Shown here: positions 9,299-19,788 of the stretch, in pieces
How positions within the stretch are numbered: position 1 is the stretch's first letter
Layout of the letters: each line of letters opens with the position of its first letter
Source: Sulfitobacter sp. S223
Lineage (GTDB): Bacteria > Pseudomonadota > Alphaproteobacteria > Rhodobacterales > Rhodobacteraceae
Reading direction: 5' to 3'
Length of the DNA stretch: 64,000 nucleotides
NCBI RefSeq assembly: GCF_025143825.1
Contig: NZ_CP083560.1
Location: 744,001 to 808,000, forward strand
Translations under genes and position numbers: made by a program
Notes under the pieces: generated by a model
The model's database searches: none
The model's input: the letters and a program-made list of their open reading frames with translations, nothing else
What the model was told of the DNA's origin: nothing

Positions 9299-9594
9299 TT
9301 TTGTGCTCCTTTTCGATAGGGGTCGGTGGGGCGTGAGAGATGCCAGCGCCTGCGATCCGACCATGGCCTGATAGTATTAGAGTTTGGTTGATAGTTGCCC
9401 AGCTTCAAGTCTTTTTTGAAATAAAGTTGTCACATTTATTTCAGCGAGCTTAATGTGATGGTGTTTTCAGCGCGGTTTGAGTCGTCGCGGCAACAGGTGA
9501 ATTGTTATCCCTAACAGATGGGGATGAACGAATCCTTTTAAAGTATCCGGCCCCATTTTCCGGGCAATAAAACTTCTGCCCGGACAGTGTGAAG
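9299..9594. other. Intergenic region upstream of clpA and downstream of gloB
   Basis: This 296-bp AT-richer stretch must contain the clpA promoter on the minus strand. A minus-strand CTTGAAG near 9404-9410 looks like a -35 element, but I could not pair it with a convincing -10. A possible minus-strand 112-residue frame across it has no family resemblance and overlaps gloB, so I see no gene here. Confidence 0.4.
9560..9583 (-). terminator. Hairpin downstream of gloB
   Basis: A perfect 7-bp inverted repeat, CCGGGCA and TGCCCGG with a ten-base loop, lies 12 bases after the gloB stop. No uridine tract follows on the minus strand, so it is at best a weak terminator or an RNA-stabilising hairpin. 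Confidence 0.4.
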
Positions 9595-10386
9595 TCAAAA
9601 TTGGTCTTTGCGGCCGCGTAATTCGGCGAAAACCTCTTTGTCATCCGCCTCTGGCATTCGCAATGCGTTGCGCAGTTGTGTGTCGTGGCTGCGCAGGAAC
9701 GGGTTTGTGGCCCGCTCAAGGCCAAGTGTCGAGGGGACAGTAAAGCCACCCTCGGCTCGAATCTTCGCGATTTGTGCGGTACGTTCAACTAGGGCCGCGT
9801 TGTCAGGATCCACCGTAAGGGCGAATTTCGCGTTGGATGCCGTGTATTCGTGACCGGAGCAGATCAGGGTTTCGTCTGGCCAGCTAGACGTTTTGCTCAG
9901 GCTTGCGTGCATCTGATCCGGCGTCCCCTCGAACAATCGCCCGCATCCCAAAGCCATGAGGCTGTCAGCAGTGAACGCTGCGCGTGCGGCGGGCACGTAA
10001 AAGGCGATGTGACCCAGCGTGTGTCCCGAGACGTCTATCACTTCTACTTTTGTATCGCCCAGAAAGAAATGATCGCCTTCCCCAAGCTGCACATCCAGAT
10101 CTGGAAGGCGGTGGGCGTCAGCAGTTGCCCCGTAAACGGGCGCTGGATAGTCAGACAGCAGCTCAGGCAGCCCATCGACGTGATCATAATGGTGGTGCGT
10201 CAGCCATATCTGGTTCAGCTTCCAGCCGCGCGCGGCCAGCTCTGCCTTGATTGGTGCCGCTTCGGGCACATCGATCAATGCTACTTCGCCAGACTTCTTG
10301 TCCTGCAACAAGAATGCATAATTGTCTGACAGGCAGGCAATCGTCACCAGCGTGTGTTGATCTGTCTCATGTGTTTCCGAGGGCAT
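9595..10386 (-). CDS. gloB: Hydroxyacylglutathione hydrolase (glyoxalase II)
   Basis: The 263-residue metallo-beta-lactamase-fold enzyme hydrolyses S-lactoylglutathione to lactate and glutathione, the second step of methylglyoxal detoxification. The binuclear metal motif THHHYDHVDG is intact. Further ligands appear in SGHTLGHIAFY and CSGHEYTASNAKFAL, and the C-terminal FLRSHDTQLRNAL helix is typical of glyoxalase II. ATG at 10386 is preferred because AAGGA sits nine bases upstream; the frame can also be read from a TTG two codons earlier. It diverges from the methyltransferase gene across 60 bp. Confidence 0.93.
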   Translation of the reverse strand: MPSETHETDQHTLVTIACLSDNYAFLLQDKKSGEVALIDVPEAAPIKAELAARGWKLNQIWLTHHHYDHVDGLPELLSDYPAPVYGATADAHRLPDLDVQLGEGDHFFLGDTKVEVIDVSGHTLGHIAFYVPAARAAFTADSLMALGCGRLFEGTPDQMHASLSKTSSWPDETLICSGHEYTASNAKFALTVDPDNAALVERTAQIAKIRAEGGFTVPSTLGLERATNPFLRSHDTQLRNALRMPEADDKEVFAELRGRKDQF

Positions 10387-10446
10387 GGGCAAGTGTCCTT
10401 TGCTGGGTTAGAGTAGCACAGAATGGCGCAATGAGGGGCCCTGTCA

Positions 10447-11181
10447 ATGCATCTTGATGTGCAGGATTTGCGCAACTTCTATTATCGCAGTGCGCTGGGG
10501 CGTGCGGCGCAGAAATCCTTGCGCGGCCAGATGCTGGAGCTTTGGCCAGAGGCGCAGGGGCAGACAGTGGTCGGATTCGGGTTTGCCGCACCGTTACTGC
10601 GGCCTTATCTGGCTGACGCGCGGCGGGTGATTACGCTGATGCCGGGGCCGCAAGGCGTTATGCCTTGGCCGGCGGGGATGCCGAATACGTCTGTTCTGAC
10701 AGAGGAAACCCTTTGGCCAATCGAAACGGGGCATGTAGATAAACTGGTTCTGCTCCACGGTCTGGAAACCTGCGAACGCCCCTCGGATCTGCTTGAGGAA
10801 TGTTGGCGCGTGTTAGGGCCGGGGGGGAAAGCGCTGTTTATTGTACCGAACCGCGCGGGTCTCTGGGCGCGAAGGGATCGAACGCCGTTTGGCTACGGGC
10901 GGCCATATTCTCCGGGTCAGCTGGACGCGCAGTTGCGCAAACACCAGTTCCTGCCAGAGCGTCACGTGGGCGCATTATACCAGTTTCCATCCGGTAAAAG
11001 GATGTGGATGAAATCAGGCGGTTTGTTCGAACAAGTGGGCCGCAAGGTGCCTAGCATTGTTGCCGGTGGCGCCTTCATGGTCGAAGCGACCAAGCTGGTT
11101 TATCCGCCAAAGGGTCGTGTCGCCCGCAAGCGCGTCCGCAACCCGATTGGCGTGATGGCTCCGGAAGCAAAACCTGTTTAA
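10447..11181 (+). CDS. Class I SAM-dependent methyltransferase
   Basis: The 244-residue protein has a Rossmann-type methyltransferase layout: [10 protein letters not shown] near residue 40 as the SAM-binding loop, [11 protein letters not shown] as a strand-4 region, and [18 protein letters not shown], the post-I motif of the Methyltransf_11 group. The first 30 residues, [18 protein letters not shown], are typical of a family found beside gloB in Rhodobacterales. Substrate is not deducible. It shares a 60-bp divergent promoter region with gloB. The glycine in the first loop is less regular than the usual GxGxG (GFGFA), so binding is inferred from the whole fold. Confidence 0.85.
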   Translation: MHLDVQDLRNFYYRSALGRAAQKSLRGQMLELWPEAQGQTVVGFGFAAPLLRPYLADARRVITLMPGPQGVMPWPAGMPNTSVLTEETLWPIETGHVDKLVLLHGLETCERPSDLLEECWRVLGPGGKALFIVPNRAGLWARRDRTPFGYGRPYSPGQLDAQLRKHQFLPERHVGALYQFPSGKRMWMKSGGLFEQVGRKVPSIVAGGAFMVEATKLVYPPKGRVARKRVRNPIGVMAPEAKPV

Positions 11182-11229
11182 TCTAACTGTCAGGGTTGTG
11201 TCACTGCTATATCTGCAGGCTAACATTCA

Positions 11230-11394
11230 ATGGCGCCGCACAAGCGCAGATCACTGAAGCTTAAGGCAGCGGTAGTATTGGTTATGTCCCCATATGGGGG
11301 CTACCTCATCCGACGTGTGGAAGAGAATGGTAAGGGTATCCAAACTGCTGGTATCGAGTTTGTTTCGCAGGCTGTTCTGCAGCAGTTCCAGTAA
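11230..11394 (+). CDS. Possible small protein of 54 residues
   Basis: An ATG-to-TAA frame lies alone in the gap before the ATP synthase operon. It encodes a basic N-terminus (MAPHKRRSLKLK), a short hydrophobic stretch (AAVVLVMSPYGGY) and a polar tail ending QAVLQQFQ. Codon choice resembles the neighbouring genes and no overlapping gene competes. The ribosome-binding site is weak, and I do not recognise a family. It may be a real small gene, a remnant, or chance. Confidence 0.25.
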   Translation: MAPHKRRSLKLKAAVVLVMSPYGGYLIRRVEENGKGIQTAGIEFVSQAVLQQFQ

Positions 11395-11864
11395 AAAGCG
11401 GCCAACACCCAAAATCGCAAGGTACGTGGTTGGGTAAAAAGGGGGCTCCGACAGGCCTCCTTTGATCGTCCAGCAACAAAAAGAATCCGCCACATTGCGG
11501 CATCAGTCATTAGCAAAGCGGGCAGGGCGGACCAAAGGCAGAAGGTTCAGGCGATGCGGTGTCGGGGATTCTCTCATGATTTTTGCCGTACCTCAAAATT
11601 TTCATTCATTGCCTAGAATCGAAAAAGTTGGCTAAAAATAATGAAATGCGGGAAATTAATACGTGGGCAAAAGGCCGCAGTTCGGCCAAACCCTTGAAAT
11701 CTAGGGCAAGGCGCAATATGCGACGTCACGATAGCGTGTTGCGGCAATTAGAACGGTCTGCTACATCGCCCATGATTTAACCGCTTGGGGCAAGTCCCCG
11801 TCAGCGCCACCAGACCGGTGCCGGGCAATTGCGCCCCACCGGCATGACGTATGAGAGGATGGAC
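11395..11864. other. Leader and promoter region of the ATP synthase operon
   Basis: This stretch has no convincing gene. A frame at 11583-11780 lacks family features. Candidate sigma70 elements are TTGCCT at 11609 with TAAAAA 18 bases later, and TTGAAA at 11694 followed after 17 bases by TATGCG; both are weak. GGCCG-N5-CGGCC at 11673-11687 can form a small hairpin. The region is long for an operon leader and may carry regulatory RNA structure. Confidence 0.4.
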
Positions 11865-12425
11865 GTGTCCGAACCAGCTTCGATCTCCACCGGCATCGCG
11901 CAACGCTATGCGACAGCCGTTTTTGAATTGGCCAAAGAGGCCAAAAAGGTTAAAGCCGTTGAGGCGGATTTGACCGTTTTGTATGAAGCAATGACCACAA
12001 GCGATGATTTCCGTGCGTTGATCAACTCTCCGATCTACACACGTGATCAGCAGGGCGCGGCCATTACTGCGATTGCAAAAAAGATGAAACTGTCGCCCAT
12101 GGTCGCCAGCACGCTGGCACTAATGGCGCAAAAGCGGCGCCTGTTTGTGCTGCCGCAGCTGGTCCAGAACCTGCGCGACATCATCGCCGAAGATAAAGGT
12201 GAAGTGACTGCGGATGTAATTTCCGCGAAGGCACTGACCAAGACGCAGGCCGACAAACTGGCAGCGTCGCTTAAGAAGACAACCGGTAAGACCGTGACAC
12301 TACACCAATCCGTGGATGAAGCACTCATCGGTGGTTTGATTGTTAAAGTAGGTTCGAAAATGATCGATACGTCGATCCGATCGAAGCTCAATTCCCTTCA
12401 GAATGTAATGAAAGAGGTCGGATAA
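11865..12425 (+). CDS. atpH: ATP synthase F1 subunit delta
   Basis: The delta subunit joins the F1 head to the b subunits of the peripheral stalk. The 186-residue product reads SEPASISTGIAQRYATAVFELAKE at its start, the alpha-binding helical domain. It ends in the family wording IGGLIVKVGSKMIDTSIRSKLNSL. I choose GTG at 11865, because GAGAGGA lies five bases upstream and the family begins with SEPASIS. Longer starts at 11829 (TTG), 11844 and 11859 are in frame but less supported. It is the first gene of atpHAGDC. As is usual in Alphaproteobacteria, the F0 genes are not part of this operon. Confidence 0.94.
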   Translation: MSEPASISTGIAQRYATAVFELAKEAKKVKAVEADLTVLYEAMTTSDDFRALINSPIYTRDQQGAAITAIAKKMKLSPMVASTLALMAQKRRLFVLPQLVQNLRDIIAEDKGEVTADVISAKALTKTQADKLAASLKKTTGKTVTLHQSVDEALIGGLIVKVGSKMIDTSIRSKLNSLQNVMKEVG

Positions 12426-13964
12426 ATGGGTATCCAAGCTGCAGAGATTTCTGCGATCCTGAAAGACCAGATCAAGAATTTTGGTCAGGAAGCTGAAGTA
12501 GCCGAAGTAGGCCGCGTGCTTTCCGTTGGTGACGGTATCGCGCGTGTATACGGTCTGGACAATGTTCAGGCTGGTGAAATGGTTGAATTCCCCGGTGGTA
12601 TTCAGGGCATGGCCCTGAACCTTGAAGCGGACAACGTTGGTGTTGTTATCTTCGGTTCCGACCGTGACATTAAAGAAGGCGACACCGTCAAGCGCACGAA
12701 CTCCATCGTGGACGTGCCAATCGGTGACGAACTGCTGGGTCGTGTTGTTGACGGTCTGGGTAACCCGATTGACGGCAAGGGCCCGCTGGGCACCACCAAG
12801 CGTGGCCTCGCCGAAGTCAAAGCGCCGGGCATCATCCCGCGTAAGTCCGTTCACGAACCAATGGCAACTGGTCTGAAGTCCGTAGACGCGATGATCCCTG
12901 TTGGCCGTGGCCAGCGCGAATTGATCATTGGTGACCGTCAGACTGGTAAAACAGCTGTTGCGCTCGACGCGATGCTGAACCAAGCACAGGTAAACAAAGC
13001 TGCCGGCGACGACGAGAGCAAGAAAATGTACTGCGTGTACGTTGCGATCGGCCAGAAGCGTTCCACTGTTGCCCAGCTGGTTAAAAAGCTCGAAGAAACA
13101 GGCGCGATTGAATATTCCATCGTTGTTGCCGCGACAGCGTCCGAGCCTGCACCAATGCAGTTCCTCGCACCTTATTCCGCGACAGCTATGGCAGAGCACT
13201 TCCGCGACAATGGCCGTCACGCCCTGATCGTGTATGATGATTTGTCCAAGCAGGCTGTGTCCTACCGCCAGATGTCACTTCTTCTTCGTCGTCCGCCCGG
13301 GCGTGAAGCTTATCCTGGTGATGTTTTCTATCTCCACTCTCGTTTGCTTGAGCGTTCCGCCAAATTGGGTGACGACGCAGGCAACGGTTCTTTGACAGCT
13401 CTGCCTATCATTGAAACTCAGGGTGGCGACGTTTCCGCGTTTATTCCGACCAACGTGATTTCCATCACCGACGGTCAGATCTTCCTTGAGACCGAACTGT
13501 TCTACCAAGGCATCCGCCCAGCTGTGAACACAGGTCTGTCGGTTTCGCGTGTTGGTTCCTCTGCCCAGACAAAAGCGATGTCTTCTGTTGCTGGTCCGGT
13601 GAAGCTGTCCCTCGCTCAGTACCGCGAAATGGCAGCATTTGCTCAGTTCGGTTCCGATCTTGATGCATCCACACAGCAGTTGCTGGCACGTGGTGCGCGT
13701 TTGACAGAACTGATGAAGCAGGCGCAGTACAACCCGCTGACCAATGCCGAAATCGTATGCGTAATCTTCGCAGGTACGAACGGCTACTTGGACAAAGTGG
13801 ATGTGAAAGACGTTGGCCGCTACGAAGCGGGCCTTCTGAAGCACCTGCGCGGCAAAAATGCCGACCTTCTGGAAGATATCACCAACAATGACCGCAAGGT
13901 TAAAGGTGAGCTGGAAGATAAAATCAAAGCGGCTCTCGACGCGTTCGCTGCTGACTTCGCTTAA
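12426..13964 (+). CDS. atpA: ATP synthase F1 subunit alpha
   Basis: The 512-residue alpha subunit carries the non-catalytic nucleotide sites of F1. Walker A is GDRQTGKT at residues 169-176. The first 90 residues form the beta-barrel domain, and VSRVGSSAQ marks the region carrying the alpha arginine finger. Length is normal for the family. ATG directly follows the atpH stop, with purine-rich sequence (AAAGAGG) inside the end of atpH acting as ribosome-binding site. Codon use is markedly biased, as expected for a highly expressed gene. Confidence 0.98.
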   Translation: MGIQAAEISAILKDQIKNFGQEAEVAEVGRVLSVGDGIARVYGLDNVQAGEMVEFPGGIQGMALNLEADNVGVVIFGSDRDIKEGDTVKRTNSIVDVPIGDELLGRVVDGLGNPIDGKGPLGTTKRGLAEVKAPGIIPRKSVHEPMATGLKSVDAMIPVGRGQRELIIGDRQTGKTAVALDAMLNQAQVNKAAGDDESKKMYCVYVAIGQKRSTVAQLVKKLEETGAIEYSIVVAATASEPAPMQFLAPYSATAMAEHFRDNGRHALIVYDDLSKQAVSYRQMSLLLRRPPGREAYPGDVFYLHSRLLERSAKLGDDAGNGSLTALPIIETQGGDVSAFIPTNVISITDGQIFLETELFYQGIRPAVNTGLSVSRVGSSAQTKAMSSVAGPVKLSLAQYREMAAFAQFGSDLDASTQQLLARGARLTELMKQAQYNPLTNAEIVCVIFAGTNGYLDKVDVKDVGRYEAGLLKHLRGKNADLLEDITNNDRKVKGELEDKIKAALDAFAADFA

Positions 13965-13977
13965 GGAGAGATAGGCA

Positions 13978-14853
13978 ATGCCCAATCTCAAGGACCTTAA
14001 AAACCGGATCGCGAGTGTGAAAAACACCCGTAAGATCACGAAGGCCATGCAAATGGTTGCCGCGGCGAAGCTTCGCCGCGCGCAGGAAGCGGCTGAAGCG
14101 TCCCGTCCTTACACGGAGCGCTTCAACGCGGTCATGGCGTCGCTTGCGGCGTCTGTCGGTGGACTGGATTCCGCGCCCAAACTGCTAAGCGGTACGGGCA
14201 AGGATGATGTACATCTGCTGATCGTTATGACAGCCGAAAAAGGCCTTTGCGGTGGCTTCAACGCCAACATCGCCAAGAAGGCCCGTGCACATGCGCAAAA
14301 GCTGATTGCCGAAGGTAAGCAGGTGAAAATCCTGACCGTTGGCAAGAAGGGCCGTGACCAGCTTAAGCGGGATCTGTCCAAGCATTTCGTGGGGCACATC
14401 GATCTGAGCGAAGTCAAACGTATCGGGTTCACCGATGCGCAGGGCATCGCGAAGGACGTGCTGATCCGTTTTGACGAAGGTGAATTCGACGTCGCTACAA
14501 TGTTCTATGCAGAGTTTGTCAACGTGGTCAGCCAGATCCCGACAGCATTGCAGATCATTCCTGCGAAGATCGAAGCGGAAGAGGCCTCTGCGCCCGAAAC
14601 GCTGTTCGATTACGAACCTTCCGAAGAGGCGATCCTCGCTGATCTTCTGCCGCGTGGTGTGGCAACGGCCATCTTCTCGGCGCTGTTGGAAAACGGTGCC
14701 TCCGAGCAGGGCGCGCGGATGTCCGCAATGGACAACGCGACGCGCAACGCGGGCGAGATGATCGAAGACCTGACAATCGAATACAACCGGTCCCGTCAGG
14801 CCGTCATCACCAACGAGCTGATCGAAATCATTTCCGGCGCGGAAGCGCTGTAA
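13978..14853 (+). CDS. atpG: ATP synthase F1 subunit gamma
   Basis: The 291-residue gamma subunit is the rotating central stalk of F1. The N-terminal helix [20 protein letters not shown] and the C-terminal helix [20 protein letters not shown] are the paired coiled-coil termini that insert into the alpha3beta3 ring. [14 protein letters not shown] in the middle is also a family signature. GGAGA precedes the ATG by eight bases. It lies 13 bp after atpA and 19 bp before atpD, in the standard order. Confidence 0.98.
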   Translation: MPNLKDLKNRIASVKNTRKITKAMQMVAAAKLRRAQEAAEASRPYTERFNAVMASLAASVGGLDSAPKLLSGTGKDDVHLLIVMTAEKGLCGGFNANIAKKARAHAQKLIAEGKQVKILTVGKKGRDQLKRDLSKHFVGHIDLSEVKRIGFTDAQGIAKDVLIRFDEGEFDVATMFYAEFVNVVSQIPTALQIIPAKIEAEEASAPETLFDYEPSEEAILADLLPRGVATAIFSALLENGASEQGARMSAMDNATRNAGEMIEDLTIEYNRSRQAVITNELIEIISGAEAL

Positions 14854-14866
14854 GATATTGGAGTAA

Positions 14867-16297
<1,431 letters not shown>

Positions 16298-16309
16298 GGA
16301 GACCCTGTA

Positions 16310-16738
16310 ATGGCAGACACGATGCAATTCGATCTGGTGTCGCCTGAGCGGCGCCTTGCCTCGGCTCAAGTGGCTTCGGTGCAGATTCCTGGGACGGATG
16401 GCGATATGACGGCAATGCCCGATCATGCGCCAACCATCACCACTCTGCGTCCGGGTATCCTGACCGTGGATGGCCCTGATGGCCATTCCCAGTATGTTGT
16501 GACCGGCGGTTTCGCTGAAATCACAGCTAAGGGCGTATCAGTTCTGGCAGAGCGTGCTCTGGCCAGAGAAGACATGACCCAAGAGACTATGAACGAGATC
16601 ATGGAAGAAGCCAAAAACACCTACAGCAAGGTGAAAGCGGAATTCGAAAATGAACCCGGTCCAGTGGATGACGCAGCCAAGCTGCTGTCCGACATGGTCG
16701 CAATGGGTGAGCATATGGGCCTGACCGCTAAGGAATGA
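16310..16738 (+). CDS. atpC: ATP synthase F1 subunit epsilon
   Basis: The 142-residue epsilon subunit couples gamma to the c-ring and can inhibit ATP hydrolysis. [40 protein letters not shown] contains the beta-sandwich signature of the family. The C-terminal half is helical but short and acidic, so strong ratcheting inhibition as in E. coli is not assured. AAGGAG lies nine bases before the ATG. It is the last gene of the operon, followed by a clear terminator. Confidence 0.95.
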   Translation: MADTMQFDLVSPERRLASAQVASVQIPGTDGDMTAMPDHAPTITTLRPGILTVDGPDGHSQYVVTGGFAEITAKGVSVLAERALAREDMTQETMNEIMEEAKNTYSKVKAEFENEPGPVDDAAKLLSDMVAMGEHMGLTAKE

Positions 16739-16759
16739 CCCGCTCTACAGACTTAAAGA

Positions 16760-16785
16760 GGCTCCGCCGTTAGGCGGGGCCTTTT
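16760..16785 (+). terminator. Rho-independent terminator of atpHAGDC
   Basis: GGCTCCGCC and GGCGGGGCC pair (one T-G wobble) around a GTTA loop, followed by TTTTG. It begins 21 bases after the atpC stop and closes the ATP synthase operon. Confidence 0.85.
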
Positions 16786-16859
16786 GCGTTTCACAGTCCA
16801 GATATTTTACCATAAATTGAATTTAACTCCGCTGCCGTGGCCTCACAGGAAAGCTCATT

Positions 16860-17210
16860 ATGAAGAAATTGCGTAGTCTGATTGTTGGCGTGGACAGCGG
16901 CGACGAAATCCTATTCGAAGATTTTGAAGATGGCGGCGAGATGTGGACAGGCCGTGGCCAACGCGAACGGCGTCGCCGGATCAAGTTTTCGGAAAAATAC
17001 CTGAGTGAGCCAACTGTTCAGTTGTCCATTTCCCTTTGGGATATGGATGCAGGATCGGTTTTACGCGCTGATGTGTCGGCAGAGGCAGTGACGGAAAAGG
17101 GCTTTGACATGGTTTTCCGCACCTGGGGCGATACCAAGGTTGCCCGTGTGCGTATCGCTTGGACAGCTTTTGGAGAGCTTGAGGACGCCGATGCGTGGGA
17201 TGTCGGCTAA
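16860..17210 (+). CDS. H-type lectin domain protein
   Basis: The 116-residue protein has no signal peptide and matches the H-type lectin domain (pfam09458) known from snail agglutinins. Seen here are FEDGGEMWTGRGQRERRRRIKFSE, the beta-strand VQLSISLWDMDAG and the closing FRTWGDTKVARVRIAWTAFG. Small versions of this domain occur in many Rhodobacterales. Sugar binding in these bacterial proteins is inferred from the fold only, and a cytoplasmic lectin would be unusual. AGGA lies about nine bases before the ATG. The gene sits between two terminators and so is probably a single transcription unit. Confidence 0.8.
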   Translation: MKKLRSLIVGVDSGDEILFEDFEDGGEMWTGRGQRERRRRIKFSEKYLSEPTVQLSISLWDMDAGSVLRADVSAEAVTEKGFDMVFRTWGDTKVARVRIAWTAFGELEDADAWDVG

Positions 17211-17236
17211 CGGGCTTTCTTGAAAGAAAGCCCGTT
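17209..17236. terminator. Perfect inverted repeat between the lectin gene and prs
   Basis: AACGGGCTTTCTT and AAGAAAGCCCGTT form a perfect 13-bp repeat with a two-base centre, starting inside the lectin stop codon. It lies between convergent genes and probably ends transcription from either side, though no long T tract follows on either strand. Confidence 0.7.
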
Positions 17237-17277
17237 CGGGGTGGGTCAAAAATTAGGTTTTGGAAGACAGTTCAAGA

Positions 17278-18297
17278 TCAGTCTGACGTGTACATGCCGT
17301 CGTAGATCGGGCCCAGCGTGTCCTGTTCGAACAGTGAGGAAACAGACGTCCCGTTCCAGATATTCAAGATCGCCTGCGCAAAGATCGGTGCGGTCGGAAC
17401 GATGCGGATGTTTGGCGCCTTTTTGATCGCGTCTGTCGGCTGGATGCTGTCGGTGATCACCAGAGATTTCATTACCGAATTTGTGACACGTTCGACAGCA
17501 GGACCGGACATCACGCCATGGCTAATATATGCGTGAACTTCCTTTGCTCCGCTATCCATCAGGAGTTCCGCAGCTTTGCAAAGTGTTCCGGCAGTATCGC
17601 AGATGTCATCGACAATAATACATGTTTTGCCCTTCACGTCCCCGATCACGGTCATCTCAGACACTTCGCCGGCTTTTTCACGGCGCTTGTCCACGATAGC
17701 CAGAGGAGCGTTGAGACGCTTGGCCAGTTCGCGTGCGCGTGCAACGCCACCAACATCAGGGGAGATGATCAACAGATCTTCCATCTGATCCTTGAAAGCA
17801 TGTTTGATATCCAGCGCAAAGACCGGCGATGCATACAGGTTATCCACGGGTATATCGAAAAAGCCCTGAATCTGTGCGGCGTGCAAATCCATCGTCAGGA
17901 TACGCTCGATGCCTGTACCGACCAGCATGTTGGCAACCAGCTTCGCCGTGATGGGCGTGCGGGCCTTTGTGCGGCGATCCTGACGGGCGTAGCCAAAGTA
18001 GGGCAGGACGGCCGTTACACGTTGGGCAGAAGACCTGCGCAGCGCATCTGCCATGATAACCAGTTCCATCAGATTGTCATTGGCGGGGTTCGAAGTGGGC
18101 TGGATGATGAACATGTCTTCACCGCGGACGTTTTCGAATACCTCAACGAAAATCTCACCGTCATTAAACCGTTCGACCCGTGCATCCACCAATCCGACGT
18201 TGACCCCGCGGTGAAGCGACATCCGCCGCGCAATGGCTTTTGCCAGTGGCATATTGGCATTGCCGGAAATCAGCTTTGGCTCTGGGGTGCTTCGCAT
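17278..18297 (-). CDS. prs: Ribose-phosphate pyrophosphokinase
   Basis: PRPP synthetase transfers pyrophosphate from ATP to ribose 5-phosphate, feeding purine, pyrimidine, NAD, histidine and tryptophan synthesis. The 339-residue product has [19 protein letters not shown] at the start and [17 protein letters not shown]. The PRPP loop [12 protein letters not shown] is intact, as is [15 protein letters not shown] at 18297 starts MRSTPEPK, with GGAG about ten bases upstream; a much longer in-frame extension to 19011 overlaps two real genes on the other strand and is rejected. Confidence 0.96.
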   Translation of the reverse strand: MRSTPEPKLISGNANMPLAKAIARRMSLHRGVNVGLVDARVERFNDGEIFVEVFENVRGEDMFIIQPTSNPANDNLMELVIMADALRRSSAQRVTAVLPYFGYARQDRRTKARTPITAKLVANMLVGTGIERILTMDLHAAQIQGFFDIPVDNLYASPVFALDIKHAFKDQMEDLLIISPDVGGVARARELAKRLNAPLAIVDKRREKAGEVSEMTVIGDVKGKTCIIVDDICDTAGTLCKAAELLMDSGAKEVHAYISHGVMSGPAVERVTNSVMKSLVITDSIQPTDAIKKAPNIRIVPTAPIFAQAILNIWNGTSVSSLFEQDTLGPIYDGMYTSD

Positions 18298-18402
18298 GTG
18301 GGGGGTGCTCCGTGGCAGCGGTTTAACAGAATCGTTACGTTGAACACCGATTAACATGTGCCTAGGGTCAGGCAAAGCCGACACACCCATCAGGAGGTCC
18401 AA

Positions 18403-18999
18403 ATGGCCCAAATCGACTATTATTTTGCTACGTTGTCTCCCTATTGCTACCTCGCCGGGACCCGTTTGGAAGAGGTTGCTGCGAAAAATGGCGCGACCAT
18501 CAACTATAAACCGTTCGATTTGCCGCAGGCCTTTGGGCGAACAGGCGGGGTGATGCCGAAAGACCGGCACATCAGCCGTATCGAATACCGCGCGCAGGAA
18601 CTGACACGTCAGGCAAAGAAGCTTGAACTGCCTTTCAATATCAAGCCCGCCCATTGGCCAACCAACGGTGCACCAGCGGCTTATGCATTTATCGCAGCAC
18701 AAAACGCAGGGGGCGGTGATTTGGGATTGCTTGCGCATATCATCACACGCGCTGTCTGGGCCGAAGACAAAGATATTGCCGAGGATGAAGTGATCCGCGC
18801 ATGTCTGAAAGAGGCTGGATTTGACCCTTCGCTGTCTGACAGCGGCCTGCTCCAAGGTGCTGAGACCTACACCAATAACCTTGAAGACGCGATCGCGGCC
18901 GGTGTCTTCGGTGCGCCATTTTACATCGTTGACGGCCAGCGATTTTGGGGACAAGACCGGATCGCGGATTTGGACCTCTATTTGCAAGGAAAACTGTGA
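18403..18999 (+). CDS. DsbA-family 2-hydroxychromene-2-carboxylate isomerase-like protein
   Basis: The 198-residue protein has the thioredoxin/DsbA fold of HCCA isomerases (GST-kappa type). [20 protein letters not shown] places a serine where DsbA has its first cysteine. [21 protein letters not shown] is the cis-proline and substrate region. Biochemically these enzymes are glutathione-dependent isomerases in aromatic breakdown, but many members have no assigned substrate and no naphthalene-type genes are nearby. AGGAGG five bases before the ATG at 18403 decides the start over a codon at 18358. The stop overlaps the next start (GTGA), so it forms an operon with the hydrolase. Confidence 0.88.
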   Translation: MAQIDYYFATLSPYCYLAGTRLEEVAAKNGATINYKPFDLPQAFGRTGGVMPKDRHISRIEYRAQELTRQAKKLELPFNIKPAHWPTNGAPAAYAFIAAQNAGGGDLGLLAHIITRAVWAEDKDIAEDEVIRACLKEAGFDPSLSDSGLLQGAETYTNNLEDAIAAGVFGAPFYIVDGQRFWGQDRIADLDLYLQGKL

Positions 19000-19784
19000 C
19001 ACTTCATACACATACCCACCTGTACGAGGGGGCCTCGCGGCGCGCGTTGGCTATTCACTGCACGCTTAGCCATAGTGGCGCGTGGCGCGGTGTCGCAGCA
19101 GCGCTAAAAGATGACTTAAGCTTGTTGGCCTATGATTTGCCAAGTCACGGAAAATCCGGTGTCTGGGACCGGACAGGCAATGTGCATGACGTTGCCACCG
19201 CTATGGGCCGCGCATTGATGAAAGAGCCGATGGATTTGATCGGCCATTCCTTCGGTGCAACTGTTGCCCTGCGTCTGGCGGTGGAAAATCCTGGATTGGT
19301 GCGCAGTCTAACGCTGATCGAACCGGTGTTCTTTGCCGTCGCCGCCGCTGATGAGCCGGGGCTGATTGAAGAGTATAAGCGCGGAAATGCCGAAATGGAT
19401 GCTGCATTTGCTGCGGGTGATGAACGGGAAGCGGCGCGGGTTTTCAACCGTGGCTGGGGTGACGGCACCCCGTGGGATGAGGTGCCAGAGAAGCTGCGTG
19501 AACACATGACGCGCCTGGTACATTTTGTGCCCGCGAGTTCCGAGTTCCTGTTCAAGGATAGTGCTGGGATGCTGGCACGGGGGCGTCTGGCGCAAGCCGC
19601 GATGCCGACGCTTTTGCTTGAGGGGGATCAGTCACCGGCACTAAGCGCAAAGGTAAACATCGCGCTCCAGAAACGCTTGCCAGACGCAGAGCGTGTGGTG
19701 ATCGAAGGGGTCGGGCACATGTTGCCCGTTACCCATCCTGAGTGTGTCGTTGCACCGATCCGCGCGCTTCTGGCGCGCAGCTAG
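18996..19784 (+). CDS. Alpha/beta hydrolase
   Basis: The 262-residue protein has the alpha/beta-hydrolase core: [13 protein letters not shown], nucleophile elbow GHSFGA, acid region LLLEGDQSP and the C-terminal histidine in [14 protein letters not shown]. The triad therefore looks complete. The substrate is unknown. GTG at 18996 is chosen because AAGGA lies five bases upstream and it overlaps the upstream stop. The earlier GTG-type extension to 18945 is embedded in the isomerase gene. A shared operon with the isomerase suggests a common pathway acting on an organic acid or ester, an inference only. Confidence 0.85.
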   Translation: MTLHTHTHLYEGASRRALAIHCTLSHSGAWRGVAAALKDDLSLLAYDLPSHGKSGVWDRTGNVHDVATAMGRALMKEPMDLIGHSFGATVALRLAVENPGLVRSLTLIEPVFFAVAAADEPGLIEEYKRGNAEMDAAFAAGDEREAARVFNRGWGDGTPWDEVPEKLREHMTRLVHFVPASSEFLFKDSAGMLARGRLAQAAMPTLLLEGDQSPALSAKVNIALQKRLPDAERVVIEGVGHMLPVTHPECVVAPIRALLARS

Positions 19785-19788
19785 GGAT

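Noticed and set aside
9450..9788. 112-codon minus-strand frame between gloB and clpA
   Set aside because: Overlaps gloB in another frame, no ribosome-binding site and no family features.
11583..11780. 65-codon plus-strand frame before atpH
   Set aside because: Lys/Arg-rich sequence with no ribosome-binding site; it covers the likely operon promoter.
12300..13220. 306-codon minus-strand frame across atpA
   Set aside because: Shadow frame; runs against atpH and atpA, both of which are certain.
18298..19011. N-terminal extension of prs to 577 residues
   Set aside because: The added part overlaps the isomerase gene on the other strand, which has AGGAGG and a clear family; prs starts at 18297.
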